Shown here in pieces: positions 38,420 through 46,449 of a DNA stretch of 64,000 bases (positions are counted from its first letter, which is position 1; every line of letters begins with the position of its first letter). Location: contig JALVVV010000027.1 of assembly GCA_027023265.1 (NCBI GenBank), positions 1 through 64,000 of the forward strand, in the 5' to 3' direction. The position numbers were made by a program, and so were the translations under genes. Origin of the DNA: DHVE2 group archaeon (lineage in GTDB: Archaea > Thermoplasmatota > Thermoplasmata > Thermoplasmatales > Aciduliprofundaceae). The notes below the pieces were generated by a model, which searched no databases, was not told where the DNA came from, and saw only the letters and a program-made list of their open reading frames with translations.

Positions 38420-39089
38420 TTTCTTCGCCCTCCAAAAAGAACCATGCTCCAGACTTCAGGGAGTAGTACCCTCTATTTTTTTCCTTTCTCTCAAATATCA
38501 GGTTCCTGCATACAAGCTTGCTCTTTGCCTCGCTAAATCCAGATGGGGATATCTTTCTTCCAGTAATCCTTTCTATCTCTTCTTTTATGGTTTCTGCAGG
38601 TAGTTCATCATTTTGATTTTTTAGCACTTCAAGTATGAGCTTCATCACGTTTTTATTCTTTTTTTTGTTTTTTTTAAGTCCCATGTCCATTTCATCTATT
38701 GCCAGAGCTATTCTCTTGATATCGTATTTTCCTTCTTTGGTCACCACGTATATCACGGGAATTTCTCCGTTTGTTCTGTCTCCGTAAGTTGCAAGTAGTG
38801 CCAGTGCAAAGGACATAATCTTGGTGCCTCCAGTTATATTTGCCACTCCATCCTCAGTTAGTTCCGGCCTGATTTTTTCTATACAGTCTTCCAGAGAGAA
38901 AGGGTCGACTTCAATGAATTTTGGGGGAATTGGTGACTCTTTTCTAATTTTTTCCATGGCCTCTTCCACACTCTCTTCTGCGTCTTTATCACCTATCCCG
39001 TAGAATATTACCACTTCATCCGGTTTGAGTTTCTTTATTGGATACAAAACCACATTTGCGCTCCACCCCATTGTAGACAGAAGTCTCAC
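38412..39089 (-). CDS. CARF-domain winged-helix protein (second of two)
   Basis: A 225-residue protein. The CARF core is clear: NITGGTKIMSFALALLATYG at residues 84-103 is the textbook (S/T)GGTK loop plus helix. A Lys-rich linker (KKNKKKNKN) at about 139-147 leads to a winged helix (PAETIKEEIERITGRKI, then SEAKSKLVCRNLIF). It differs from the neighbouring CARF protein, which has GGHK. Two paralogues could sense different ligands or act as a heterodimer. The gene follows the 192-residue unknown by 9 nt and overlaps the next by 8 nt. Confidence 0.83.
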   Translation of the reverse strand: MRLLSTMGWSANVVLYPIKKLKPDEVVIFYGIGDKDAEESVEEAMEKIRKESPIPPKFIEVDPFSLEDCIEKIRPELTEDGVANITGGTKIMSFALALLATYGDRTNGEIPVIYVVTKEGKYDIKRIALAIDEMDMGLKKNKKKNKNVMKLILEVLKNQNDELPAETIKEEIERITGRKISPSGFSEAKSKLVCRNLIFERKEKNRGYYSLKSGAWFFLEGEENE

Positions 39090-39098
39090 GGTATCACC

Positions 39099-39677
39099 TC
39101 ATATTTTAACGGGTACCTTAAACTTTCCGAGGTTTATATCTTTTGTGCCGTGTTTCATGCGCAGGTAAATGAAATATATGCTGAAAAGGTGGTCCAGGTA
39201 CTTTTGAGCGACTATTCTCTGAGTTCCGCGGGGCGTGGGTCTTATAAATAGCATGCTTTTTGACAATCCCGATATGCTTCCTGCTGAAAGTGTCTCCATG
39301 ACGGTTTCGTCTCTTGGAGGAATTGGGAAAAACACATCGGAGAATACATTCAGGTCGTAGCCGGCGGTGTACACATGCTTTCCACGGACTTTATCTGCAA
39401 TCTCTTTAACCCATTTTTTTGATGTAGCCCCACTCATAAAGTATGATTTAGTCCCCTCGCTTGTTATCAGGGATATTACGTAATTGTCTTCTTCTGTATT
39501 GCTTCTAAATGCAACCATGGCCATTACTACATCGTTTGCGTCTGTTGTGGGGAATTTCCACGAAATAGTTCTGTCACTTGGGGAAGTCACGCTTTCAGTG
39601 GCAGCATCCACGGTTATTCCCTTTTCAGCACCTATCTCTTCCTCCAACTCACCTGCCAATTCTTTAATGTTTTTCAC
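39099..39677 (-). CDS. Unknown protein in the CARF-MoxR-VWA operon
   Basis: A 192-residue protein that I do not recognise. It looks soluble and alpha/beta: an N-terminal helix (IKELAGELEEEIGAEKG), then strands (NYVISLITSEGTKSYFMSG), and a region rich in Pro and Arg (FFPIPPRDE, IRPTPRGTQR). No catalytic motif is clear. The start overlaps the VWA-gene stop by 4 nt (ATGA), so it is made along with the VWA protein. It is a candidate effector or adaptor of the module. Confidence 0.65.
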   Translation of the reverse strand: MKNIKELAGELEEEIGAEKGITVDAATESVTSPSDRTISWKFPTTDANDVVMAMVAFRSNTEEDNYVISLITSEGTKSYFMSGATSKKWVKEIADKVRGKHVYTAGYDLNVFSDVFFPIPPRDETVMETLSAGSISGLSKSMLFIRPTPRGTQRIVAQKYLDHLFSIYFIYLRMKHGTKDINLGKFKVPVKI

Positions 39678-41098
39678 AAAATCACCTCCTCTTTACTTTT
39701 AACAATCAAATCTTCTGGGGAAATCACGTAGTATCTGTCCAAATTGCAAATCCATTCTGCAAAGCTCTTGCCGTTTTCTTTTATTATAAACACAACCTTG
39801 TTAACCGTTTTAAGCTCTTCCATCACGCTATCTTTATCAGATATGTACGAATCGGTGAATATGTATATTTTATCAAAATCTAATGTAAGTGCTTTGTTTA
39901 ATGCGGGTTCAAGTCTCGTTCCTCCTCCGGGTATGATTCTAATTAACAGCTCCTCTATTTCTTCGTATTTATCTGTGGGATATATTACGTATCTCTCCAT
40001 GATATCTCCTGAAAAAGGAATGAACCCTATTTTCACGCCCGTATTTTTCAATTTTTTTAGTATGTTGAGTATTGCAATTTGCGCGGCAGTGAATTTTTTT
40101 CCTAACATGGAGCCACTACAATCCAAAATAATACCTAAGGCGTTAATTCCATAATTACCTCTTTTTGCAATCTCTTTTGATATAGCAGTCAGGTCCGGAA
40201 TTATTATGCCGTTGCTTTCTATGCTTTTTAAGCTTTGCAGTTTTCTGGGGTCATCTTCGGTGCTCCATATCCCATTCTCGTATCCGTGGTTCCTTCCAAG
40301 CTCGTGCCTGTCTATTTCCACTTTTATGTTCATTAGAACATCTGCTATGTACCTCGGGTTCGAGCTAACTTCAAATACGTTGGCGGTACCGGGGATTCTG
40401 CCTGTGCCATTGATTTCGTCTACTTCTTTAAGGATAACTGGATCGAATCCATTTCTTTCCAGCTCTCTGATTACCCGAGCCTCGTTAACGCTGTTGATTC
40501 TGATTACGCTAATCCCGTGTGGCACTTTTTTGAATTTTGAGGGAAAGAATCTTTTTAATATCTCATACGCCTTGTAAACCCTCGTGTAAAAATCAATATC
40601 TCCGTTAAACAGCACGCCGTGCAGTTTTTGCCCCATGGGATAGTCTTTCATTTTAGTGTTCAATCCTAGGATTTTAGCATGGGTGGCGTAAACGGATGCC
40701 ATCAGTTGCAGAACAGGAACCTTGGTAGATGCAAGGTATTTCTCAAGAAATTCAAGGTACTCCTTTCCGTGAATTGTGATTAGCGTTGTATCCACCAAGA
40801 GATCAGATACTATGTTTACCACGTCCATTGGCTCAGGTAACCCCATGCTTTTTGCCATGTAGAGCATGGTTTCTCCGATGAGCGGGTCTTTTGGGTTTAT
40901 GAAAAGGTGCCCGTACTCGTGTCTTAGCATGTTTTTCATCGTGCTCTCTTTTTTTTCTTTTTTTGCCATTTCTACCGGTATATTTACCGTGTTCCAGTTA
41001 AAATTTGGTGCTGTGTCCTCTGTGAATCTGAGAGGAAGCACGCTGCCATATTCCTTCCCCACCTCATCGTTTATTCTCAGAATGTCGCTGTCATTCAT
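39674..41098 (-). CDS. HEXXH metallopeptidase-like protein with C-terminal VWA domain
   Basis: A 474-residue two-part protein. The N-terminal part has a zinc-protease motif, HEYGH at residues 60-64. The C-terminal VWA domain (about 318-460) has an intact MIDAS: D326-x-S328-x-S330 in LDCSGSML, T394 in GGGTRLEP, and D416 in FTDSY. This layout is known for VWA proteins that partner MoxR-type AAA+ ATPases. Here the AAA+ gene lies directly upstream with an 8-nt overlap. An unfolding ATPase that presents targets to a peptidase is plausible, but this is inferred. Confidence 0.8.
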   Translation of the reverse strand: MNDSDILRINDEVGKEYGSVLPLRFTEDTAPNFNWNTVNIPVEMAKKEKKESTMKNMLRHEYGHLFINPKDPLIGETMLYMAKSMGLPEPMDVVNIVSDLLVDTTLITIHGKEYLEFLEKYLASTKVPVLQLMASVYATHAKILGLNTKMKDYPMGQKLHGVLFNGDIDFYTRVYKAYEILKRFFPSKFKKVPHGISVIRINSVNEARVIRELERNGFDPVILKEVDEINGTGRIPGTANVFEVSSNPRYIADVLMNIKVEIDRHELGRNHGYENGIWSTEDDPRKLQSLKSIESNGIIIPDLTAISKEIAKRGNYGINALGIILDCSGSMLGKKFTAAQIAILNILKKLKNTGVKIGFIPFSGDIMERYVIYPTDKYEEIEELLIRIIPGGGTRLEPALNKALTLDFDKIYIFTDSYISDKDSVMEELKTVNKVVFIIKENGKSFAEWICNLDRYYVISPEDLIVKSKEEVIL

Positions 41099-42197
41099 CT
41101 AACTCACCTATAAAACTCAGCGTGCGCTCATCTTTTCTGGCAGATTCTTTATCACCGCGCAGAGCCGGGAGCCAGACCGTTTTTAATCTTATCTTTGCGT
41201 TTTTCAGTGTTTCGTTTACCCATTCCTCTTTTGAAGAATAGAGTGCCCTGAGCCTTTCGTGAGTTTGAATCCTGTGCTGCAACACGTACTTTGCAGCAAA
41301 AAACACGTCATCGGAGCTCACTTCATTTCTTCCATCGTAGTACGCCTTGGCCTTGGCAACTCTCAACGCGTCTTTCCACCACCTGTGCCCGAGGGGCTCT
41401 TTGAGCATTGCGCATGGCTCGGTGCGGTACCTGCAGGATTCGCAAGTGTGCGCTATATACCTGTAATCCATAACTGCCTTGTCCCCGTATATGCAGTTTG
41501 TCATGTACCCGTGAATCAGCGTTAGCAGGAGATGCTGTTTCTCTGGCACGGCCACGGAATTCACTTCATTCCATATCATGCTCATCTCTCTGGGCGTCAT
41601 CACCTTCTTCACTTTGTTGAGTTCTACTGGTTTGCTCATCATCTCCAACATTTTATTCCCTGGAACAGTTCTCATGTTCACGCTTGCGGTTATTCTGTCC
41701 ATGAGAGCAGCAGGCACTTCCACCGAGCCGGAATCAAATGGATTTGCATCTAAAATAGCCACGTAATCCTTCGTTTTGAATTTTGTATCTCTAATTGTAA
41801 CAAATCCCTCTTCAAACAGCCCTAAAAATGTGTTGTATATTCTATGATTTCCCCTCTGAAACTCGTTTACAAATTTGAACGGAGCAGTTACAATATCTCG
41901 TGGTGCTATTTTTTCCTCGCCTTTTATGAGCCTGGCAACGTCTATTTTAAAAAACACGTCATTTACGCTGAGTTCGTTCATAAGCTGCACTACCGGCATG
42001 TTTTCCTCGCTGTACCCGAAAAACACCCTTCCTGTGAGGTACGCGTACAGGGATTTTCCGAACCCGTATGGCCCTAAGAGCAGAAATTTGCCGTTTCTAA
42101 CCAGCGGTGCGATTTTGAGAAGCTCACCGTTATCGTCGAAGGTGTACCATCTTTCAATCTCCTCAATGCCTTTTTTGTACTTGTTTAAGAGGTTCAT
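41091..42197 (-). CDS. MoxR-type AAA+ ATPase
   Basis: A 368-residue MoxR-like AAA+ protein, first in the operon. Walker A is GPYGFGKS (42-49). The segment usually reading DEINR is N111-E112-F-Q-R, so the Walker B Asp is Asn. This is followed by NTFLGLFEEGFVTI, the MoxR-specific helix. The sensor 1 region is LDANPFDS (N152), and R168 is in LMDRIT. In the C-terminal part C252, C255 and C262 (CESCRYRTEPC) may bind metal. The last 90 residues are helical. Operon coupling to the VWA protein supports a chaperone-type pair. Its promoter carries the 14-nt element shared with 35943. Confidence 0.82.
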   Translation of the reverse strand: MNLLNKYKKGIEEIERWYTFDDNGELLKIAPLVRNGKFLLLGPYGFGKSLYAYLTGRVFFGYSEENMPVVQLMNELSVNDVFFKIDVARLIKGEEKIAPRDIVTAPFKFVNEFQRGNHRIYNTFLGLFEEGFVTIRDTKFKTKDYVAILDANPFDSGSVEVPAALMDRITASVNMRTVPGNKMLEMMSKPVELNKVKKVMTPREMSMIWNEVNSVAVPEKQHLLLTLIHGYMTNCIYGDKAVMDYRYIAHTCESCRYRTEPCAMLKEPLGHRWWKDALRVAKAKAYYDGRNEVSSDDVFFAAKYVLQHRIQTHERLRALYSSKEEWVNETLKNAKIRLKTVWLPALRGDKESARKDERTLSFIGELDE

Positions 42198-42228
42198 GTA
42201 TTCTAATACAACTGGTTTAAGGTGTAAT

Positions 42229-42242
42229 TAACTCCGAAAGTT
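42229..42242 (-). promoter_or_regulatory. Putative operator upstream of the AAA+ operon
   Basis: On the minus strand this reads AACTTTCGGAGTTA, identical to 35896-35909. It ends 31 nt before the AAA+ ATG at 42197, against 33 nt for the other copy. The left arm that completes the inverted repeat at 35892 is not conserved here, but AACT-N5-AGTT, an internal inverted repeat, is. It overlaps the expected TATA/BRE region (TTAATTA). Confidence 0.6.
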
Positions 42243-42261
42243 TTGCTTTTGATTTAAATAC

Positions 42262-42378
42262 TCAGAGGTTCTTGAGCCTTTGCCAAATCTTTTTTGCGCG
42301 CTCGTCAAGTATCTCGTTGAGAAGAGTGTCGAACAGCTCTTCCTCCGTAGGCACTTTCTTTTTTTTCTTCAGGATCAT
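42262..42378 (-). CDS. 38-residue basic protein coupled to the cupin gene
   Basis: A small frame of 38 residues beginning MILKKKKKVPTEEELFDTLL and ending AKKIWQRLKNL. Its ATG overlaps the cupin stop as ATGA, the coupling used by established genes in this window. The composition is a Lys run, then an amphipathic acidic and basic helix. It ends about 20 nt before the AAA+ operon's shared promoter element. The function is unknown. The start arrangement argues for a real gene; the short length is the doubt. Confidence 0.55.
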   Translation of the reverse strand: MILKKKKKVPTEEELFDTLLNEILDERAKKIWQRLKNL

Positions 42379-42722
42379 TGGACACCCTTCATGGGTATTA
42401 TGCATAAAAATTTCATTTTGCCGCTCCCTGTATTCTCGTACCAGTGCGGCACGTCTGGGGGTATGTACAGAAAACTTCCTGCTCTTACCTGTACCTCTTC
42501 TTCACCCGCACCTATTTTCCCTTCACCTTCTAAAACGAATATCTCGTGCTCCCATGGGTGCTGGTGTTTTGCAATCTTTCCGCCCTGCTCCATGGTGAAC
42601 AGGCGCATTGCGTAGTTCTCGGCACCCTGCTCCTTTGAGATGAGCCACTGTATAAATGTTCCCGTGGTACCTTCCATTTTAACCTCTTCTTTTTTAACAT
42701 TGTCCACGTGCCCTGCAAACAT
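42375..42722 (-). CDS. Cupin-domain protein
   Basis: A 115-residue single-domain cupin. Motif 1 is HQHPWEHEIFVLEGEG, with H-x-H and Glu metal ligands, and motif 2 is PPDVPHWYENTG. The strand arrangement suits a small metal-binding beta barrel. Small cupins range from isomerases to ligand sensors, so function is not assigned. It is followed by the coupled 38-residue ORF. It faces no partner gene that would hint at a pathway. Confidence 0.85.
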   Translation of the reverse strand: MFAGHVDNVKKEEVKMEGTTGTFIQWLISKEQGAENYAMRLFTMEQGGKIAKHQHPWEHEIFVLEGEGKIGAGEEEVQVRAGSFLYIPPDVPHWYENTGSGKMKFLCIIPMKGVQ

Positions 42723-42772
42723 AACATCACCTGTTCATGCTAAAAGAAAAGGGTATAAAAATTTGGTGGTGT

Positions 42773-44956
42773 TCAAAAATGCCTTTTAATCGCTATGGCT
42801 GCAATCATGAATAGTATAACTATCCATATTGCAGAAAGCTCCGGGATATCTGAGCCGGGAGTTACCTGTATCTCGTTGCTTGGGGTGCTTTCCTCATTCA
42901 CACCCACTGCTGTTACGTAGTACATGTATGTTTGCCCTGACACCACGCTCGTATCATTGAACCACAGCCTCGTAGCGTTCACCTCTGCAATTTCATTTCC
43001 GTTTCTGTATATCCTGTATCCTGTTATTTCAGAAACCCCGTATTTCGGAGGCTGCCATGTGATGTTTACATAATTAGAACCTGCTTTTGCTCTCAGATAA
43101 AGAGGGTGCGTTAAGACGTTATCTGTGGAAGCGTTTTTCAAAGGATAGTAATCTTTTCCTTTTGCGCTGCCCCCCACGTGGTATGGCCAGTCCACGATGC
43201 TATCGTTATTACGGTCGTTGGTGTTGTTGTTATTTGCCCAGTCGTACCAGTAATTACCTATGCCGTACGTGCTGTTCCACAAGTTTCCGTAGCCATCGTC
43301 CCATGCCTGTATCCTTGAGTCGTTGTAGGTTCCATTTGACCGGTTATTGTAGTAAAAATAGTTCAGGTAAATTTGATTCCCACTTCCACTTTCTATTACA
43401 ACCCCGTACATATTGCATTCTTCTATGATGTTTCCTTCCAGTATGTTGTTATTGGCATAGTTTATAACTGTACCATTGCCGCAGTTATCTATGGTGTTAT
43501 TTATGATGGTGTTTTCCGTGGATGATTCTATGTATATCCCGGATTCATTCGCATATTTTATCGTGTTGACTCGTATGTTATTTGAAGAGGAGTGCCATTG
43601 AATGCCAATCCCGTATTCGATGAGGTATATTTTATTGTTAATGATGGAATTATTTTCGGAGTATCCATATGCCTTTATACCGTATTGCGCAAATGATATG
43701 CTGTTGTTCAAAATCACGTTTCTCTGCGATTCATCTATCTTTATGCCGTAATTTGAGGTGTTGTTAATTTGAGAATTTTCAACTAAATTATTTTCCGTGT
43801 TTTTCAGGTATATGCCTCCTGCTGAGCAATTCGCTATGCTGTTGTTTGCAATTTCGTTTTCTCTGCCTCCGCTTACTATGATTCCCTCTTGGTTTCTCAT
43901 TACGGTGTTATTTGCAATTATATTTTCAGAGGCACCGTATATCCATATTCCAGAGGAGTCGTTTATAAGCCTGTTCCCTGTTACCGTGTTGTTGTTTGAT
44001 TCGTTGAGATATATTCCCGAGAACGTGCAGTTTTGTATGGAGTTTCCAGAAATCAGGTCTGAATTTGAAAATATGGTGTAAATGGCGCCTGAATCTCCAT
44101 TGAACGTGTTGTTTATTATTTTGGAGTTATTCAGGTTAAATGTAAGTATGCCGTAGCTCATATTTGAAAATTTACTGTTTTTGACTGTTATGTTTGAAGA
44201 ATATCCCGCAATTATTCCCACAGTGATTCCGCTCATGTTTACGGATGATACTGTCAGGCTGGTGACGTTTCCCAATATCAGTTCTCCGTAGGTGTTTGGT
44301 ATTTCACTACCTATATTTACATTTTTAATATAATAGATGCTGTTGCCATTTAAAGTGTTGTTTACCGGTATATTTTGGGTGGTAAACGTCTTTTTATCTC
44401 CCCACAGTGCAAGGCTGTTGTTCTGCAATACTGTTCCGTAAATGCTGTTGTTGTACGAGTACGACACGAGAACTCCATAATTTCCGTTGTCTTTTACGGA
44501 GTTGTCTATTAGCGTGTTATTTCTTCCCATGTCTATCCATATCCCATACGCGCTGTTATGCTCCGAAGTCACGTTTTTTACAGTTCCATTTTCTACATTG
44601 TACAGCATTATTCCCGAGCCACCGCTGTAAGGCCAGGACATAAACGATGCGTTGGATACGGAGCAGTTTTCTATCACGAAATGCAGTGTGGTGTTGCCTA
44701 TAAAAATTCCGTACCCGTACCCTGCGGCGTTAATTGTATACCCAGATATTATGTATGGATTTTCGGCGCTCCCGTTACCTGCCCATCCTTGGTCTTCAGC
44801 AATTCTTACCATCTCCGAGTTATCATTTATTTTTATTGGTTGTTGTGTGGTTTTGAAATTATCATCTCCGGCAGCAAGAGCAGTAAATGAGCTGTTTATT
44901 AGCACTCCCAAAATCAATGCTCCTATAACGAGCACCTTTATTTTCCCCTTTGCCAT
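42773..44956 (-). CDS. NosD-like parallel beta-helix surface protein
   Basis: A 727-residue exported protein. A signal peptide (about 4-28, KIKVLVIGALILGVLINSS) is followed by about 500 residues of right-handed beta-helix repeats, with NNT/NNS turns and IxxN ladders (NosD/CASH type). Then come a fibronectin-III-like domain (about 620-700) and a C-terminal helix after DIPELSAIWIV, ending in KRHF. Asn-x-Ser/Thr sites are very frequent, so heavy N-glycosylation is likely. The frame extends to 45070, but the ATG at 44956 fits the signal peptide and a TATA at 44981-44990. A carbohydrate-related or surface-layer role is inferred. Confidence 0.83.
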   Translation of the reverse strand: MAKGKIKVLVIGALILGVLINSSFTALAAGDDNFKTTQQPIKINDNSEMVRIAEDQGWAGNGSAENPYIISGYTINAAGYGYGIFIGNTTLHFVIENCSVSNASFMSWPYSGGSGIMLYNVENGTVKNVTSEHNSAYGIWIDMGRNNTLIDNSVKDNGNYGVLVSYSYNNSIYGTVLQNNSLALWGDKKTFTTQNIPVNNTLNGNSIYYIKNVNIGSEIPNTYGELILGNVTSLTVSSVNMSGITVGIIAGYSSNITVKNSKFSNMSYGILTFNLNNSKIINNTFNGDSGAIYTIFSNSDLISGNSIQNCTFSGIYLNESNNNTVTGNRLINDSSGIWIYGASENIIANNTVMRNQEGIIVSGGRENEIANNSIANCSAGGIYLKNTENNLVENSQINNTSNYGIKIDESQRNVILNNSISFAQYGIKAYGYSENNSIINNKIYLIEYGIGIQWHSSSNNIRVNTIKYANESGIYIESSTENTIINNTIDNCGNGTVINYANNNILEGNIIEECNMYGVVIESGSGNQIYLNYFYYNNRSNGTYNDSRIQAWDDGYGNLWNSTYGIGNYWYDWANNNNTNDRNNDSIVDWPYHVGGSAKGKDYYPLKNASTDNVLTHPLYLRAKAGSNYVNITWQPPKYGVSEITGYRIYRNGNEIAEVNATRLWFNDTSVVSGQTYMYYVTAVGVNEESTPSNEIQVTPGSDIPELSAIWIVILFMIAAIAIKRHF

Positions 44957-44980
44957 GCTTTTTCCATATCTTTCACTGGT

Positions 44981-45026
44981 TAATATTTTTTGCCATGGGA
45001 ATTGCGTTACGTATATCGTTATATAC
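44981..45026. promoter_or_regulatory. Divergent TATA boxes between the NosD-like and EF-hand genes
   Basis: On the minus strand AAAAATATTA (44981-44990) serves the NosD-like gene. On the plus strand TTATATAC (45019-45026) lies about 25 nt before the ATG at 45048, giving a leaderless start. The two boxes are about 30 bp apart, so binding of one pre-initiation complex may hinder the other. Confidence 0.5.
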
Positions 45027-45047
45027 CCGTGGGCTTTTATTGTCTCA

Positions 45048-46382
45048 ATGCCCCTCCGCGCCCTGACCATCCTTGTTATCCTGCTTGTAATTTCCTCGCT
45101 TTTAGTTTCGGTGAATGCTTCTGTGGAGGTGAAATCTTACGTGGAATACTCGGAAATATGGGACAATAGCCATGGGGGGAGAATATACTGGTTCATAGAG
45201 GGAAGAGAGGCTCAAATTCTTAAGAAAGCACTTGCTAAAAATTACGATTTTGATCATGATGGAATCATGGAAATGGACGAGGTTGTTAGTTACTTTCACG
45301 TTCTGCTTTCTCTTCTGAATAACCAGCACGTTGGCACTGTTATCGTATCCACTGCCGCGCCGTTGCATGGCTGGAAAAACGGAGGTGTTGATTACCGCGA
45401 TGTTCAGGGATTGCCCGGTTCTTTGAAGACTAACTTCTCCATAAACATATCCGTAAAATTTTCAGGAAAAGCAGTCTCAGGTGGGAATACAAATGGCTAT
45501 AATCTCTCTCTAATACCTTTTGCAGCTGCTACCCGTAGCAGTATTGCAAACTGTTCCGTTCATCTGAACGCTCGTGAGGAGCACACCGAAATAGGTGCTA
45601 CCTTTTGCGGATATGGTGTAGAATCCGCGCAGGTGGTCATGCGATTGGGATTTGGTTCTTTTTACTACCGTTCTGGGACTGCAAAAAATTGTCCTGTTAC
45701 AAAGCAGAGCAACTCAATTTTGGATAGTCCTTTGTTTCTCTTGGTATCCTTGCTCGTGGTTGTTAAAATTGGAGATTACTTTGTTAGCAAAAGCTTGTAT
45801 AAATCTTCCGAAAAATGTTTCTCTCGAACTAATCAACGTAAAATTAGAAAAGCGGGGCTATCTTTAAAAATTATTTTTGCAGTGCTGTATATTTTTCCCA
45901 AGTTTTACTTTTTCCACATTAGTTCTTTTCTTTTCCTCATAATGGTGGTTGTATATCCTTTTTTGGTGTTTTTAACTTTAAAATATTTTATGAATGGTTC
46001 ATGCAGAGGACCCCACTACGATGGGAGAATCCTGGGTGTATTAATACTGGATAGAAACGGTTCCTTGATTTTTAGCAAAAGCTGTTCTTCTTACGACAAT
46101 TGGGAATTAGATGATGTGTTTTCTCACATCTCTTCTATTAGGGGAAGTGCTGGCGTAGATTATGACGTTATTCTCGAGACAGGTGATAAAAAATTTGTTG
46201 CAAGATATGCTAAAGATATTACTGTGATACTTATTTTGGAAGGGGAATTGAGACAACACGTAACTGAAAAAATTGAAAATCTTCTTGAGAAAATCGTAGA
46301 TGAATGCGAAAAGCAACCCATGTTAAAGGGAGATTATTACTCTTCTTGCTTGGAGAATTTGTTGGAAAGCATATGCGAGTGA
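45048..46382 (+). CDS. Membrane protein with outer EF-hand loop and cytoplasmic domain
   Basis: A 444-residue protein of unknown function. A signal-like helix (LTILVILLVISSLLVSVNA) precedes an outer domain with a classic EF-hand loop, DFDHDGIMEMDEV. A membrane helix follows (about 233-250), then two more hydrophobic segments near FFHISSFLFLIMVVVYPFLVFL. The C-terminal about 110 residues (LGVLILDRNGSLIFSKSCS, then KIENLLEKIVDEC) resemble the roadblock/longin-type fold, weakly. This layout suits a calcium-sensing receptor with an inner adaptor domain. The long frame upstream to 44652 is antisense to the NosD-like gene; the ATG at 45048 is preferred by TATA spacing. Confidence 0.68.
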   Translation: MPLRALTILVILLVISSLLVSVNASVEVKSYVEYSEIWDNSHGGRIYWFIEGREAQILKKALAKNYDFDHDGIMEMDEVVSYFHVLLSLLNNQHVGTVIVSTAAPLHGWKNGGVDYRDVQGLPGSLKTNFSINISVKFSGKAVSGGNTNGYNLSLIPFAAATRSSIANCSVHLNAREEHTEIGATFCGYGVESAQVVMRLGFGSFYYRSGTAKNCPVTKQSNSILDSPLFLLVSLLVVVKIGDYFVSKSLYKSSEKCFSRTNQRKIRKAGLSLKIIFAVLYIFPKFYFFHISSFLFLIMVVVYPFLVFLTLKYFMNGSCRGPHYDGRILGVLILDRNGSLIFSKSCSSYDNWELDDVFSHISSIRGSAGVDYDVILETGDKKFVARYAKDITVILILEGELRQHVTEKIENLLEKIVDECEKQPMLKGDYYSSCLENLLESICE

Positions 46383-46449
46383 GTTGTATGATGAAAAACA
46401 AAACACAAAATTTTAATACTATATGTTCAATTAGCCCGTAGGGATAGCT

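Noticed and set aside
35881-42260. CRISPR array or cas genes beside the CARF proteins
   Set aside because: No regular direct repeats with spacers were seen, and no Cas10, Cas7 or Cas6 motifs are in the frames.
44652-45047. N-terminal extension of the EF-hand protein
   Set aside because: It is antisense to the signal-peptide end of the NosD-like gene, and a TATA box sits just before the ATG at 45048.
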